Origin: Mycolicibacterium neoaurum
GTDB lineage: Bacteria > Actinomycetota > Actinomycetes > Mycobacteriales > Mycobacteriaceae
NCBI RefSeq assembly: GCF_036946495.1
Contig: NZ_JAQIIX010000002.1
Location: 3,906,001-3,970,000 of the forward strand
Reading direction: 5' to 3'
DNA length: 64,000 nt
Part shown: positions 1-8,845 of the stretch, one piece after another
How positions within the stretch are numbered: the first letter of the stretch is position 1
Layout: the number at the start of each line of letters is the position of its first letter
Notes under the pieces: model-generated
Seen by the model: only the letters and a program-made list of their open reading frames with translations
Databases searched by the model: none
What the model was told of the DNA's origin: nothing
Program-made: the position numbers and the translations under genes

Positions 1-1
1 A

Positions 2-514
2 TTCGATCCGCTCACCGAGCTGTTGCCCGCGGGCACCGCGGGCGTGGTGATCCCCGGTGGGTTTCCCGAACAGTTCACCACCGAGTTGTCGGCCAATACG
101 ACCGTGCGGGCCGAGATTCGGGCGCTGGCGGCCGCTGGTGGCCCGGTGCACGCCGAGTGCGCCGGGCTGACCTATCTGATGGACGATCTGGACGGCGCGC
201 CGATGTGTGGGGTCCTCGCCGGTTCGGCATCGTTCACCGAGCGGCTCACATTGGGCTACCGTGATGCCGTCGCAGTGGCCGATTCGTCCATGCACATCGC
301 GGGGGAGAGGGTCAGTGGGCACGAGTTCCACCGGACCGCAGTGACTTTCGCCACAGAATACGAACCGGCGTGGGGATTCGCCGGGACCGGTGGCCGGGAC
401 GGTGCGGTGCACGCCGGGGTACACGCGGGCTATCTGCACACCCATCCGGCCGGACATCCGAAGGCGTGCTCGCGCTTCGTCACCGCGGCGGCAACCTTTA
501 AGCTCGGCGGGTGA
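2..514 (+). CDS. cobB: Cobyrinate a,c-diamide synthase, C-terminal part (5' end outside window)
   Basis: This is the C-terminal glutamine-amidotransferase part of CobB/CbiA, which amidates the a and c side chains of (hydrogenobyrinic) cobyrinic acid in cobalamin synthesis using glutamine and ATP. The reading frame is open from base 2. A GGFPE motif, a nucleophile Cys in the context HAECAG (codon near 158), and a closing HTHP segment match the class I amidotransferase fold of this family. The N-terminal ATP-binding domain lies upstream of the window. The next gene, a siroheme/uroporphyrinogen methylase, follows after 19 nt and fits the same tetrapyrrole operon. Confidence 0.93.
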   Translation, partial: FDPLTELLPAGTAGVVIPGGFPEQFTTELSANTTVRAEIRALAAAGGPVHAECAGLTYLMDDLDGAPMCGVLAGSASFTERLTLGYRDAVAVADSSMHIAGERVSGHEFHRTAVTFATEYEPAWGFAGTGGRDGAVHAGVHAGYLHTHPAGHPKACSRFVTAAATFKLGG

Positions 515-533
515 AGCGCACCCGAGGAGCCCA

Positions 534-1760
534 GTGACAGACAACGCCTACCTTGTCGGTCTGCGTCTGGAGGGCCGCAAAGTCGTCGTGGTCGGCGGCG
601 GCACCGTGGCGCAGCGCCGGCTCCCGCTTCTGGTTGCCGCCGGCGCGGATGTCCATGTCATCACCCTGGCGGCCACCCCGGCGGTGGAAGCCTTCGGTGA
701 CTCGTCGGCAACCGTCACCGTGACCCTTCGGGCGTTCCGTGACGAAGACCTCGACGGTGCTTGGTACGCCCTCGCCGCCACCGATGATCCTGAAGTGAAC
801 GCCGCGATCGTCGCCGGTGCGGATCGGCGACGGATCTTCTGCGTGCGCGCCGATATCGCCAGGGAGGGCACGGCGGTCACGCCCGCCTCCTTCGAATACG
901 AGGGGTTGTCGGTGGGGGTGCTGGCCAGCGGCGAGCACCGCCGGTCGGCGGCCATCCGCTCGGCCATCCACGAGGCGCTGCAGCAGGGACTCATCAGTGA
1001 CCGGGAGCGCAACACCGGTGCCGAGGGTGTGACCGTGCACGAGGGGGTCGCCCTCGTCGGCGGCGGACCGGGGGACCCGGAGTTGATCACGGTGCGCGGC
1101 CGGCGACTGCTGGCCAACGCCGACGTCGTCGTCGCCGACCGGCTCGCGCCGCCCGAGCTGCTGGCCGAACTGCCGCCCCATGTCGAGGTGATCGACGCCG
1201 CCAAGATCCCGTACGGACGCGCGATGGCCCAGGAGGCCATCAACGATGTGCTGATCGACCGTGCGAAGGCGGGCAAGTTCGTCGTGCGGCTCAAGGGCGG
1301 CGACCCGTTCGTGTTCGCGCGAGGGTACGAGGAGGTGATCGCGTGCGCCGAAGCAGGTGTGCCGGTGACCGTGGTACCCGGTGTGACCAGCGCCATCGGT
1401 GTGCCGGCCCTGGCCGGTGTGCCGGTGACGCATCGGCACATCACCCACGAGTTCGTCGTGGTCAGCGGCCATGTTGCGCCGGGGCACCCCGAATCGTTAG
1501 TGAATTGGGATGCGCTGGCCGCGATGTCAGGAACCATCGTGCTGCTGATGGCCGTCGAGCGGATCGAACTGTTCGCTCAGGCGCTGCTGTCGGGCGGCCG
1601 ACCTGCGGATACGCCGGTGATGGTGGTCCAGCACGGGACGACGGCGGCGCAGCGCACAGTGCGGGCCACCCTGACCGACGTTGCCGAAAAGGTACGTTCG
1701 GAGGGGATTCGACCGCCTGCGATCATCGTCATCGGGGCTGTGGCGGCGTTCGGCAGTTAA
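534..1760 (+). CDS. cysG: Fused siroheme synthase / uroporphyrinogen-III C-methyltransferase
   Basis: A 408-residue two-domain enzyme. Residues 1-150 form the precorrin-2 dehydrogenase/ferrochelatase domain, with a Rossmann GGG motif near residue 19. From about residue 170 there is a SUMT methylase domain with the GGGPGDPELIT start and a later RLKGGDPFVF motif. It methylates uroporphyrinogen III to precorrin-2 and can take it towards siroheme. Length is close to M. tuberculosis Rv2847c. The GTG at 534 is chosen because GAGGAG lies 5 nt upstream; the open frame extends further 5' but would overlap cobB without a ribosome site. Confidence 0.93.
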   Translation: MTDNAYLVGLRLEGRKVVVVGGGTVAQRRLPLLVAAGADVHVITLAATPAVEAFGDSSATVTVTLRAFRDEDLDGAWYALAATDDPEVNAAIVAGADRRRIFCVRADIAREGTAVTPASFEYEGLSVGVLASGEHRRSAAIRSAIHEALQQGLISDRERNTGAEGVTVHEGVALVGGGPGDPELITVRGRRLLANADVVVADRLAPPELLAELPPHVEVIDAAKIPYGRAMAQEAINDVLIDRAKAGKFVVRLKGGDPFVFARGYEEVIACAEAGVPVTVVPGVTSAIGVPALAGVPVTHRHITHEFVVVSGHVAPGHPESLVNWDALAAMSGTIVLLMAVERIELFAQALLSGGRPADTPVMVVQHGTTAAQRTVRATLTDVAEKVRSEGIRPPAIIVIGAVAAFGS

Positions 1761-1779
1761 AGGATTCTTAAGATTACTG

Positions 1780-1793
1780 TAAGGTAACCCGGT
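1780..1793 (+). promoter_or_regulatory. Probable leaderless promoter of efpA (-10 TAAGGT)
   Basis: TAAGGT at 1780-1785 is followed by 8 nt and then the ATG. No Shine-Dalgarno sequence precedes the ATG. A weak -35 (GTTAAA, 1756-1761) lies 18 nt upstream. The call is from sequence pattern only. Confidence 0.45.
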
Positions 1794-3377
1794 ATGACTG
1801 CTCTCAACGACGCTGGCCGGAAATCCAGCCGAGACGGTGCAGGCGGCAGCAACCGGGCCCTGCCAGTGCACGTAGGCCGAGGGGATATGCAGCAAAACGG
1901 CAAGTCACCGGCGTTCCTGCCGTCCTGGAACTTCATCGCCGCCGTCATCGCCATCGGCGGTATGCAGCTGCTGGCCACGATGGACAGCACTGTCGCCATC
2001 GTCGCGCTTCCTAAGATCCAGGACGAGCTCGGTCTTTCCGATGCCGGTCGCAGCTGGGTCATCACCGCGTATGTGCTCACCTTCGGTGGGCTGATGTTGC
2101 TGGGTGGTCGCCTCGGCGACACCATCGGACGTAAGCGCACCTTCATCGTGGGTGTCGCACTCTTCACCATCGCCTCGGTGCTCTGCGGTGTGGCCTGGGA
2201 TGAGGCCACGCTGGTCATCGCCAGGTTGCTGCAGGGTGTGGGTGCGGCGATCGCCTCGCCCACCGGTTTGGCGCTGATCGCCACGACATTCCCCAAGGGA
2301 CCCGCCCGCAACAGCGCGACCGCCGTGTTCGCCGCCATGACGGGTATCGGCTCGGTGATGGGCCTCGTGGTCGGCGGGGCGCTGACCGAGGTGTCCTGGC
2401 GGTGGGCCTTCCTGGTCAACGTGCCGATCGGCCTGGTGATGTTGTACCTGGCCCGCACGCATCTGCGGGAGACCGACCGCGCGCCGATGAAGCTCGACGC
2501 GGCGGGCGCCATCCTGGCGACGCTGACCTGTACCGCAGCCGTCTTCGGGTTCTCGATGGGCCCCGAGAAGGGCTGGGCCTCGCCCCTGACGCTGGCATCG
2601 CTGGCCGGCGCCGGCATCTTCGGGCTGGCGTTCCTGTACGCCGAACGCACCGCGGAGAACCCGGTCGTGCCGTTCTCACTGTTCCGTGACCGCAATCGCG
2701 TCGCCACCTTTGCGGCGGTCTTCCTGGCCGGTGGCGTGATGTTCACCCTGACCGTGCTCATCGGGCTCTACGTCCAGGACATCATGGGCTACAGCGCGCT
2801 GCGCGCCGGCATCGGGTTCATCCCCTTCGTGATCGCACTCGGCATCGGTCTGGGCGTGTCCTCTCAATTGGTATCCCGGTTTGCTCCGCGTTGGCTCGTG
2901 ATCTCCGGCGGCGTGCTGGTGCTTGCCGCGATGATCTACGGTTCGACACTCAACGGCGACATCCCGTACTTCCCCAACCTCGTGCTGCCGATCACCATTG
3001 GTGGGTTCGGTATCGGCATGATCGTCGTGCCGCTGACGGTCTCGGCCATCGCCGGTGTGGGCCTCGACGAGATCGGACCCGTGTCGGCCATCGCCCTGAT
3101 GCTGCAGAACCTCGGTGGTCCCGTGGTGCTGGCGGTCATCCAGGCCGTCATCACCTCGCGCACGCTGTACCTCGGCGGTACCACGGGCCCGGTCAAGAAC
3201 ATGAACGAGGCGCAGCACCATGCGCTGGACCAGGGTTACACCTATGGTCTGCTGTGGGTAGCCGCGGTCGCCGTGGTGGTCGGTGCCGCCGCGTTGTTCA
3301 TCCGCTACACAGCGGAGGAGGTGGCGCACGCCCAGGAGGTCAAGGACGCCATCGACGCCGGTGAGTTGGAGCACTGA
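1794..3377 (+). CDS. efpA: EfpA, MFS drug efflux pump (DHA2, 14 TM)
   Basis: A 527-residue major-facilitator transporter almost collinear with M. tuberculosis EfpA (Rv2846c, 530 aa). After a soluble N-terminus of about 40 residues come 14 hydrophobic segments. The motif-A loop GGRLGDTIGRKR sits after TM2 and antiporter motif C is present in TM5. EfpA is a proton-driven multidrug exporter, induced in M. tuberculosis by isoniazid and other wall-active drugs. The start ATG matches the conserved MTALND N-terminus. It lies between tetrapyrrole genes and proS, as in other mycobacteria. Confidence 0.95.
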   Translation: MTALNDAGRKSSRDGAGGSNRALPVHVGRGDMQQNGKSPAFLPSWNFIAAVIAIGGMQLLATMDSTVAIVALPKIQDELGLSDAGRSWVITAYVLTFGGLMLLGGRLGDTIGRKRTFIVGVALFTIASVLCGVAWDEATLVIARLLQGVGAAIASPTGLALIATTFPKGPARNSATAVFAAMTGIGSVMGLVVGGALTEVSWRWAFLVNVPIGLVMLYLARTHLRETDRAPMKLDAAGAILATLTCTAAVFGFSMGPEKGWASPLTLASLAGAGIFGLAFLYAERTAENPVVPFSLFRDRNRVATFAAVFLAGGVMFTLTVLIGLYVQDIMGYSALRAGIGFIPFVIALGIGLGVSSQLVSRFAPRWLVISGGVLVLAAMIYGSTLNGDIPYFPNLVLPITIGGFGIGMIVVPLTVSAIAGVGLDEIGPVSAIALMLQNLGGPVVLAVIQAVITSRTLYLGGTTGPVKNMNEAQHHALDQGYTYGLLWVAAVAVVVGAAALFIRYTAEEVAHAQEVKDAIDAGELEH

Positions 3378-3391
3378 CGACGCGAGCGTCG
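3378..3391 (+). terminator. Short hairpin directly after the efpA stop
   Basis: CGACGC-GA-GCGTCG is a perfect 6-bp inverted repeat (folding as 5 bp with a CGAG loop) starting at the first base after the TGA. There is no T-tract, so it would be an intrinsic terminator of the mycobacterial type at best. Confidence 0.35.
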
Positions 3392-3445
3392 CACAGGCCA
3401 CCGCCGGAATCTGCAGAGAAATTTTTCCGTCTCGATGTTTGGTTG

Positions 3446-3472
3446 CATCACGCGGTGGGTAAACCGCTGATG
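3446..3472 (+). ncRNA. Stable hairpin in the efpA-VOC intergenic region (possible leader RNA)
   Basis: CATCA-c-GCGGT-gggtaa-ACCGC-TGATG folds as a 10-bp stem with one bulged C. A short TTTGG (3438-3442) / CCAAA (3501-3505) pair could close a larger structure around it and around a second CCGG/CCGG hairpin. It may be a structured 5' leader of the VOC gene or a small RNA. It matches no riboswitch consensus that I recognise. Confidence 0.3.
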
Positions 3473-3523
3473 GGAGCCGGTCGCGCCGGTTGTCGTGCGC
3501 CCAAAACACAAGCGTGTAATTTC

Positions 3524-3553
3524 TCCACACCTGTGGATGAAATCTGTGGATAA
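3524..3553 (+). promoter_or_regulatory. Cluster of TGTGGA motifs including a perfect DnaA-box sequence
   Basis: TCCACA-CC-TGTGGA (3524-3537) is a perfect 14-bp palindrome, and TGTGGATAA (3545-3553) is the exact complement of the DnaA box TTATCCACA. The site lies 30-60 nt upstream of the VOC gene. DnaA binding is inferred; the window is far from recognisable oriC genes, so a regulatory role is more likely than an origin. Confidence 0.45.
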
Positions 3554-3582
3554 CCTCTACATTCAGTCGAGCAGAGGCAGTC

Positions 3583-4254
3583 GTGCGTCGTCAGGACATC
3601 TGCACCACGGTCGACCCGCTCGGCTGGCGCTTGGCCCTGTCGACCCTGATTACCCACGTACCCGTCGACTCACTGGCGACCGCCGTGCGCGTCGCCGAGC
3701 ATGCCGTGAACGCCCTGAACACGGACGCTGCCGGACATCTGAGCGTCGATCTGAGCGAGGACCGGGTGGTGCTGCGACTGCAGGACCGGGCGACTGGGAC
3801 GATCACCGAACCGGATGTGAGGTCGGCCGGCCGGATCACCGGCGCCCTGTCGGAAGCGGGATGGGACACGGTTGCGGGCGACGCGGCGATACCGCCGCAG
3901 ATCCTGGAACTCGCCATCGACGCGCTCGATATCGCGTCGGTGCGCCCGTTCTGGCGGGCGATCACCGGCTATGCCGACCTCCCGGATGCGACGTACCTCC
4001 CGCCGGGGGCACTGGTCGACCCGTTGGGCCGCGGACCGACGATCTGGTTCCAGCAGATGGATTCGCCACGCCCGCAACGTAACCGGATTCATCTGGATGT
4101 CGATGTCCCGCCCGAGCATGCCGGCGCTCGCATCGAGGCGGCGCTGGCCGCAGGCGGGCGGCTCGTCTCGGATGCCGCTGCACCGGCGTTCTGGGTGCTC
4201 GCCGACGCCGAGGGCAACGAGGCCTGCATCTGCACCTGGCAGGGCCGCGACTGA
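3583..4254 (+). CDS. Pterin carbinolamine dehydratase-like / VOC (glyoxalase-like) fusion protein
   Basis: A 223-residue protein. Residues 1-95 resemble the PCD/DCoH fold: a Trp near the start, an AEH helix, and a strand-helix ending in ITGALSEAGW. Residues 105-223 form a VOC/glyoxalase-like domain (DIASVRPFWRAITGY, IHLDVDVP). Fusions of this kind occur in actinobacteria; their substrate is unknown to me, and a pterin or dioxygenase-like activity should not be assumed. The GTG at 3583 has a weak AGAGG 5-10 nt upstream. A 205-nt intergenic region with hairpins and DnaA-like boxes precedes it. Confidence 0.75.
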   Translation: MRRQDICTTVDPLGWRLALSTLITHVPVDSLATAVRVAEHAVNALNTDAAGHLSVDLSEDRVVLRLQDRATGTITEPDVRSAGRITGALSEAGWDTVAGDAAIPPQILELAIDALDIASVRPFWRAITGYADLPDATYLPPGALVDPLGRGPTIWFQQMDSPRPQRNRIHLDVDVPPEHAGARIEAALAAGGRLVSDAAAPAFWVLADAEGNEACICTWQGRD

Positions 4255-4260
4255 AACGGA

Positions 4261-4299
4261 TTGTCGGGCTACGGTGCGGCACGGCTAGGCTGACCGCTC
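4261..4299 (+). promoter_or_regulatory. Leaderless promoter of proS
   Basis: TTGTCG (4261-4266), a 19-bp spacer and TAGGCT (4286-4291) stand 8 nt before the GTG start. No ribosome-binding site is present, so transcription probably starts at or next to the start codon. Confidence 0.6.
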
Positions 4300-6057
4300 G
4301 TGATCACCCGTATGTCCGAGCTGTTCCTGCGCACTCTGCGTGACGACCCTGCCGACGCCGAAGTCCCCAGCCACAAGCTGCTGATCCGCGCGGGCTATGT
4401 GCGGGCCGTCGGACCGGGCATCTACAGCTGGTTGCCGCTGGGCCTGCGGGTGCTGCGCAAGATCGAGAACGTCGTGCGCAGCGAGATGAACGCCATCGGC
4501 GGCCAGGAGATCCTGCTGCCCGCACTGCTGCCGCGCGCACCGTATGAGACGACCAACCGCTGGACCGAGTACGGCGACACGTTGTTCCGCCTCCGGGACC
4601 GCCGCGACAACGACTATCTGCTCGGCCCGACGCACGAGGAACTGTTCACCCTGATGGTCAAGGGGGAGTACTCCTCGTACAAGGATCTTCCGGTCCTGCT
4701 GTACCAGATCCAGACCAAGTATCGAGACGAGGCCCGCCCACGCGCAGGGATCCTGCGCGGCCGCGAATTCGTCATGAAGGACTCCTACTCCTTCGATCTC
4801 GACGACGACGGCCTCAAGACCGCGTACCACCACCATCGCGAGGCCTACCAGCGCATCTTCAACCGGCTCGGGATCGACTACGTGATCGTCTCGGCGGTGT
4901 CCGGAGCGATGGGCGGCAGCGCGTCAGAGGAGTTCCTGGCCGAGAGCGAGGTCGGTGAGGACACCTTCGTCCGCTGTGTCGAATCGGGCTATGCCGCCAA
5001 CGTGGAGGCCGTCATCACCCGGGCGCCGGATACGCTGCCCATCGAGGGGCAGCCACCCGCGCAGGTGCACGACACCCCCGACGCCCCGACCATCGCGACC
5101 CTGGTCGACTGGGCGAACTCGGCCGGACTGCCCCAGTTCGGCGATCGGGCGGTCACCGCGGCCGACACCCTCAAGAACGTCCTGCTCAAGACCCGCCAGC
5201 CCGGCGGCGAATGGGAATTGCTGGGCATCGGCGTGCCCGGGGACCGCGAGGTGGACGAGAAACGCCTCGGCGCGGCGCTGGAGCCCGCCGAGTTCGCCCT
5301 GCTCGACGATGCCGATTTCGCCGCCAATCCGTTCCTGGTCAAGGGATACGTGGGTCCGAAGGCGCTGCAGGACAACGGTGTCCGATATCTGGTCGATCCG
5401 CGGGTGGTATCCGGTTCGTCCTGGATCACCGGAGCCGACGAGCCCAACAAGCACGTGGTGGGGCTGGTCGCGGGCCGTGATTTCACCCCCGACGGCACCA
5501 TCGAGGCCGCCGATGTGCGCGACGGTGATCCGTCCCCCGACGGCGCCGGTGTGCTGACGTCGGCCCGGGGTATCGAGATCGGCCACATCTTCCAGCTCGG
5601 TCGCAAGTACGCCGACGCCTTCAGCGCCGATGTGCTCGGCGAGAACGGCAAACCGGTGCGCCTGACCATGGGGTCCTACGGTATCGGCGTGTCCCGACTG
5701 GTCGCCGTGATCGCCGAGCAGCAGCACGATGAGATCGGGCTTCGTTGGCCGGCCTCGGTTGCGCCTTTCGATGTGCACGTCGTGATCGCCAACAAGGATG
5801 CCGGTGCGCGCGCCGGCGCCGAAGAACTGGCCGGCGAACTGTCCAGGCTGGGATTTGAGGTGCTCCTCGACGACCGCACCTCGTCACCCGGGGTCAAGTT
5901 CAAGGATGCTGAACTCCTCGGCATGCCCTGGATCGTGGTGGTCGGTCGCGGTTGGGCCGACGGTGTGATCGAACTGCGCAACCGGTTCACCGGCGAGGCC
6001 CGTGAGCTGGCCGTCGCGGGTGCGGCGGCCGAGGTCGCAGCCAGCCTGAACGGCTAA
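4300..6057 (+). CDS. proS: Prolyl-tRNA synthetase
   Basis: A 585-residue class II aminoacyl-tRNA synthetase that charges tRNA-Pro in the cytoplasm. It is the bacterial form with an editing (INS/YbaK-like) insertion at about residues 225-400 and a C-terminal anticodon-binding domain. Class II motif 2 (RDEARPRAGILRGREF) and motif 3 (GSYGIGVSR) are intact. The N-terminus MITRMSELFLRTLRDDPADAE is the conserved mycobacterial one, read from GTG at 4300; ATG at 4312 is an in-frame alternative. It converges with the two downstream minus-strand genes, overlapping the first by 4 nt. Confidence 0.97.
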   Translation: MITRMSELFLRTLRDDPADAEVPSHKLLIRAGYVRAVGPGIYSWLPLGLRVLRKIENVVRSEMNAIGGQEILLPALLPRAPYETTNRWTEYGDTLFRLRDRRDNDYLLGPTHEELFTLMVKGEYSSYKDLPVLLYQIQTKYRDEARPRAGILRGREFVMKDSYSFDLDDDGLKTAYHHHREAYQRIFNRLGIDYVIVSAVSGAMGGSASEEFLAESEVGEDTFVRCVESGYAANVEAVITRAPDTLPIEGQPPAQVHDTPDAPTIATLVDWANSAGLPQFGDRAVTAADTLKNVLLKTRQPGGEWELLGIGVPGDREVDEKRLGAALEPAEFALLDDADFAANPFLVKGYVGPKALQDNGVRYLVDPRVVSGSSWITGADEPNKHVVGLVAGRDFTPDGTIEAADVRDGDPSPDGAGVLTSARGIEIGHIFQLGRKYADAFSADVLGENGKPVRLTMGSYGIGVSRLVAVIAEQQHDEIGLRWPASVAPFDVHVVIANKDAGARAGAEELAGELSRLGFEVLLDDRTSSPGVKFKDAELLGMPWIVVVGRGWADGVIELRNRFTGEARELAVAGAAAEVAASLNG

Positions 6058-6548
6058 CCGCCCTGTTCGGAACCGCCGGGGAACGCCACCGTCACCGGCG
6101 GCACCCCCAGGATGCTGCGCCACCGCGCGGCCAGCACCGCGGCCTGCGTCATGGCGGTCAGCGCAAAGGTGCGGTCCTGGGGATCCGCGGCCTGTTCCAG
6201 CACCGCCCGCCAGGCGGTGGCCGTGTCGGCCTCCATGCGCACGGCCAGCTCGGCGGCGTCGCCGGGATCGGCGACCTCGGTCGGTAGCTGATAGCCCGGT
6301 GCGGGAAGGGGTGCGGTGACCCGGCGACCGGCCAGTATCTCCAACGCCTCCTCGCGCCGTTGCCGGTGCTGGGCCATCGCCTCGGCGACCAGCCAATTGT
6401 CCTCCGGCGTGGAGTGCGCGGACACGATGCCGTAGCCATAGATCGCCCCGTGCTCGGTGGCGACCGCGTCGAACCATGCCGCGGCGGCGGGATCCTCCGG
6501 GCGGTCCGGGTCCGGGGTCGGCTCGGGAGCCGTGTTCGGAGCTGTCAT
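6054..6548 (-). CDS. Ferritin-like DUF4439 protein (Rv2844-type)
   Basis: A 164-residue, Glu/Ala-rich helical protein with an acidic Pro-rich N-terminus (20 residues) followed by a ferritin-like helical bundle: AVATEHGAIYGYGIVSAHS, then VAEAMAQHRQRREEALE. This is the DUF4439 family, next to proS in mycobacteria. Its function is unknown; the E...H spacing hints at a metal site but is not proof. The start codon overlaps the stop of the upstream lipoprotein gene (ATGA, 6545-6548), so the two are translationally coupled. Confidence 0.85.
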   Translation of the reverse strand: MTAPNTAPEPTPDPDRPEDPAAAAWFDAVATEHGAIYGYGIVSAHSTPEDNWLVAEAMAQHRQRREEALEILAGRRVTAPLPAPGYQLPTEVADPGDAAELAVRMEADTATAWRAVLEQAADPQDRTFALTAMTQAAVLAARWRSILGVPPVTVAFPGGSEQGG

Positions 6549-7087
6549 GGTTTCTCGTCTCCGCCGAGCGCCACCAGATACGCCGCGGTGCAGGCCGCCG
6601 AGATGGAACCGAACAGTCCGGCGCGATAGCCGGACAGCTTCTCGGCCGCGCGGGCGGCTTGCTCCGCGGATCCGCGGAGTTGCTCGACGACCTTGGCGAC
6701 GGTAGGGGCGGTATCCGGGCCGGGCGCCGTCGTCGCCGTGGTCGGATCGGTGCTGGTCGCGGACGCCGGGCCAGCACCCCCGGTCAGCCTGGTGATCTCG
6801 GCAGCCAGTGCGTCGGCGTGGGCCGAACGTTCGGCGGCGATCGAGGTCAGCGCGGCGACCAGCGACTGACGCGCTGGTCCGGTCATCGCTGTTGCCGCAT
6901 CACCGGCCAGTTCGCTGTCGGAGCGGGCCCGGTCGAATCCGGTCTGCAGGTCGTCGAGATCGGCGGGCGGCGGCGCAGGTGTGCAGGCGGTGGCCGAGCC
7001 GAGCATTCCGAGAGCGACGCCGGCCGGCAGGGCGCCGAGCAGCAGCCGCCGCCGACTCAGGATGGGCAGGGCGCTCGGCACGCCCAC
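6545..7087 (-). CDS. Exported DUF4439-partner lipoprotein (Rv2843-type)
   Basis: A 180-residue protein beginning with an arginine-rich signal (LSRRRLLLGALPAGVALG) and a lipobox-like SATAC at about residue 34. The mature part is mostly alpha-helical, with a Thr/Ala/Pro linker near residues 100-125 and a second helical bundle rich in Ala and Glu. It matches M. tuberculosis Rv2843 in position and length. GTG at 7087 is chosen because it gives a complete signal; GTG at 7081 is also possible. The RRR suggests possible Tat export. No enzymatic motif is seen. Confidence 0.75.
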   Translation of the reverse strand: MGVPSALPILSRRRLLLGALPAGVALGMLGSATACTPAPPPADLDDLQTGFDRARSDSELAGDAATAMTGPARQSLVAALTSIAAERSAHADALAAEITRLTGGAGPASATSTDPTTATTAPGPDTAPTVAKVVEQLRGSAEQAARAAEKLSGYRAGLFGSISAACTAAYLVALGGDEKP

Positions 7088-7216
7088 ATCCTGCCATGTG
7101 GGGTCGGGCCGCTCGTTTGGTGATTGTCGCGTCGCGGCTGGCGTATCGTTTGGTAGTTGATTCTCCGGCCGTGCCGGTCGGAGGTTGTCCGCACAACTCA
7201 AGATGAGGAGCTCGCC

Positions 7217-7759
7217 GTGGCATCGGATGACCCGCTGCGGTCTGCGCGCCTTCCGTCGCGTGAGCAGGTGATCGAGCTCCTCACCGGCGAGTTCGCGCGC
7301 GTGGGTTACGAAATCGAGGATGTCACGATCACGGCATCGCGACCGCCGAGCATCACCGTGGTCGCCGACGGCGATGCGCCGCTGGACCTGGATGCGGTGG
7401 CCGAATTGTCCCGGCTCGCTTCGACGGCGCTGGACGAGGCCGACCGCGGTTTCGACCCATACGTGCTCGAGGTCACCTCCCGGGGCGTGGATCGCCCGTT
7501 GACCGAGGAGAAACACTTCCGCCGGGCCAAGGGGCGCAAGGTCGGTGTGACCCTCGCGGACGGGTCGGAGTTCACCGGACGCATCGGCGCCACCGGCGAC
7601 GGGGTGGTCGCCTTGGTGGTCGCGGAGGGCAAGGATCTCGTCCTGCGGCCGGTGGCCGTCGGCGAGATCGTCAAAGCAATTGTGCAAGTAGAGTTTTCGA
7701 AGCCAAGTCGACGTGAGTTGGAGTTGGTCGAACAGTCAGAAGAGGGGGCCGGGTCGTGA
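7217..7759 (+). CDS. rimP: Ribosome maturation factor RimP
   Basis: A 180-residue protein needed for 30S subunit assembly. The N-terminal alpha/beta domain contains VLEVTSRGVDRPLTEEKHF, the family signature, and a C-terminal SH3-like beta domain follows (GRKVGVTLADG to VKAIVQVEF). GTG at 7217 is preceded by GAGGAG at 7205-7210. The stop overlaps the nusA start by 4 nt (GTGA), the usual rimP-nusA arrangement. It is the first gene of the translation operon running to dinF. Confidence 0.95.
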   Translation: MASDDPLRSARLPSREQVIELLTGEFARVGYEIEDVTITASRPPSITVVADGDAPLDLDAVAELSRLASTALDEADRGFDPYVLEVTSRGVDRPLTEEKHFRRAKGRKVGVTLADGSEFTGRIGATGDGVVALVVAEGKDLVLRPVAVGEIVKAIVQVEFSKPSRRELELVEQSEEGAGS

Positions 7760-8778
7760 ACATCGACATGGCGGCATTACATGCCATCGAGGCGGACAAG
7801 GGTATCTCGGTCGATGTCGTGGTGGAGACCATCAAATCGGCGTTGCTGACCGCCTATCGGCACACCGAGGGACACGAGGCCGATGCGCGCATCGACGTCG
7901 ACCGCAAGACCGGTGTGGTCAAGGTGATGGCGCGGGAGACCGACGCCGACGGCAACCTGATCAGCGAATGGGATGACACCCCAGAAGGTTTCGGTCGCAT
8001 CGCGGCCACCACGGCTCGCCAGGTGATCCTGCAGCGGCTGCGCGACGCCGAGAACGAGAAGATGTACGGCGAGTTCGCCGCCCGCGAGGGCGATATCGTC
8101 GCCGGGGTGGTTCAGCGCGATGCCCGCGAGAACACCCGCGGCAATGTCGTGGTGCGGGTGGGGACCGAGGCCAAGGGCTCCGACGGGATGATCCGTCCCG
8201 CCGAGCAGGTGCCCGGTGAGGGCTACGAACACGGCGACCGGTTGCGCTGCTACGTCATCGGCGTGACGCGCGGCGCCCGCGAGCCCAAGATCGAGCTCTC
8301 ACGCACCCACCCGAATCTGGTGCGCAAGCTCTTCGCCCTCGAGGTCCCCGAGATCGCCGACGGTTCGGTGGACATCGTGGCGGTGGCCAGGGAGGCCGGG
8401 CACCGGTCCAAGATCGCGGTCACGTCCCGGGTCTCCGGTCTCAACGCAAAGGGTGCCTGCATCGGCCCGATGGGTCAGCGCGTGCGCAATGTGATGAGTG
8501 AGCTGTCGGGGGAGAAGATCGACATCATCGACTTCGACGAGGATCCGGCTCGGTTCGTCGCCAATGCGCTCTCGCCGGCCAAGGTGGTATCGGTCACCGT
8601 CATCGACGAGAACGCGCGTGCCGCTCGTGTCGTGGTACCCGATTTCCAGCTGTCGTTGGCCATCGGCAAGGAGGGGCAGAACGCCCGGCTCGCCGCGCGC
8701 CTGACCGGATGGCGCATCGACATCCGCAGCGATTCGGCCGACACGACCGATGCCGACGGCGCCGAACACGCCACGTAG
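7756..8778 (+). CDS. nusA: Transcription termination/antitermination factor NusA
   Basis: A 340-residue protein that binds RNA polymerase and nascent RNA, acting in pausing, termination and rRNA antitermination. Order: N-terminal RNAP-binding domain (1-105), S1 domain (from about 110, DIVAGVVQRDARENTRGNVVV), and two KH domains (about 195-335) with GPMGQRVRNV and IGKEGQNARLAARLTGW. It lacks the C-terminal acidic repeats of E. coli NusA, as usual in actinobacteria. It is translationally coupled to rimP. Confidence 0.97.
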   Translation: MNIDMAALHAIEADKGISVDVVVETIKSALLTAYRHTEGHEADARIDVDRKTGVVKVMARETDADGNLISEWDDTPEGFGRIAATTARQVILQRLRDAENEKMYGEFAAREGDIVAGVVQRDARENTRGNVVVRVGTEAKGSDGMIRPAEQVPGEGYEHGDRLRCYVIGVTRGAREPKIELSRTHPNLVRKLFALEVPEIADGSVDIVAVAREAGHRSKIAVTSRVSGLNAKGACIGPMGQRVRNVMSELSGEKIDIIDFDEDPARFVANALSPAKVVSVTVIDENARAARVVVPDFQLSLAIGKEGQNARLAARLTGWRIDIRSDSADTTDADGAEHAT

Positions 8779-8845
8779 AGAAGCCGGCGCGGGGCGTAGT
8801 GGCACGCGATTGAAGTCTGGACGCCTCGGAACGGTAGACTGAGCC

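Noticed and set aside
3524..3553. Chromosomal origin of replication at the DnaA-like boxes
   Set aside because: Only two or three boxes in 30 bp and no dnaA, dnaN, rpmH or AT-rich unwinding region nearby.
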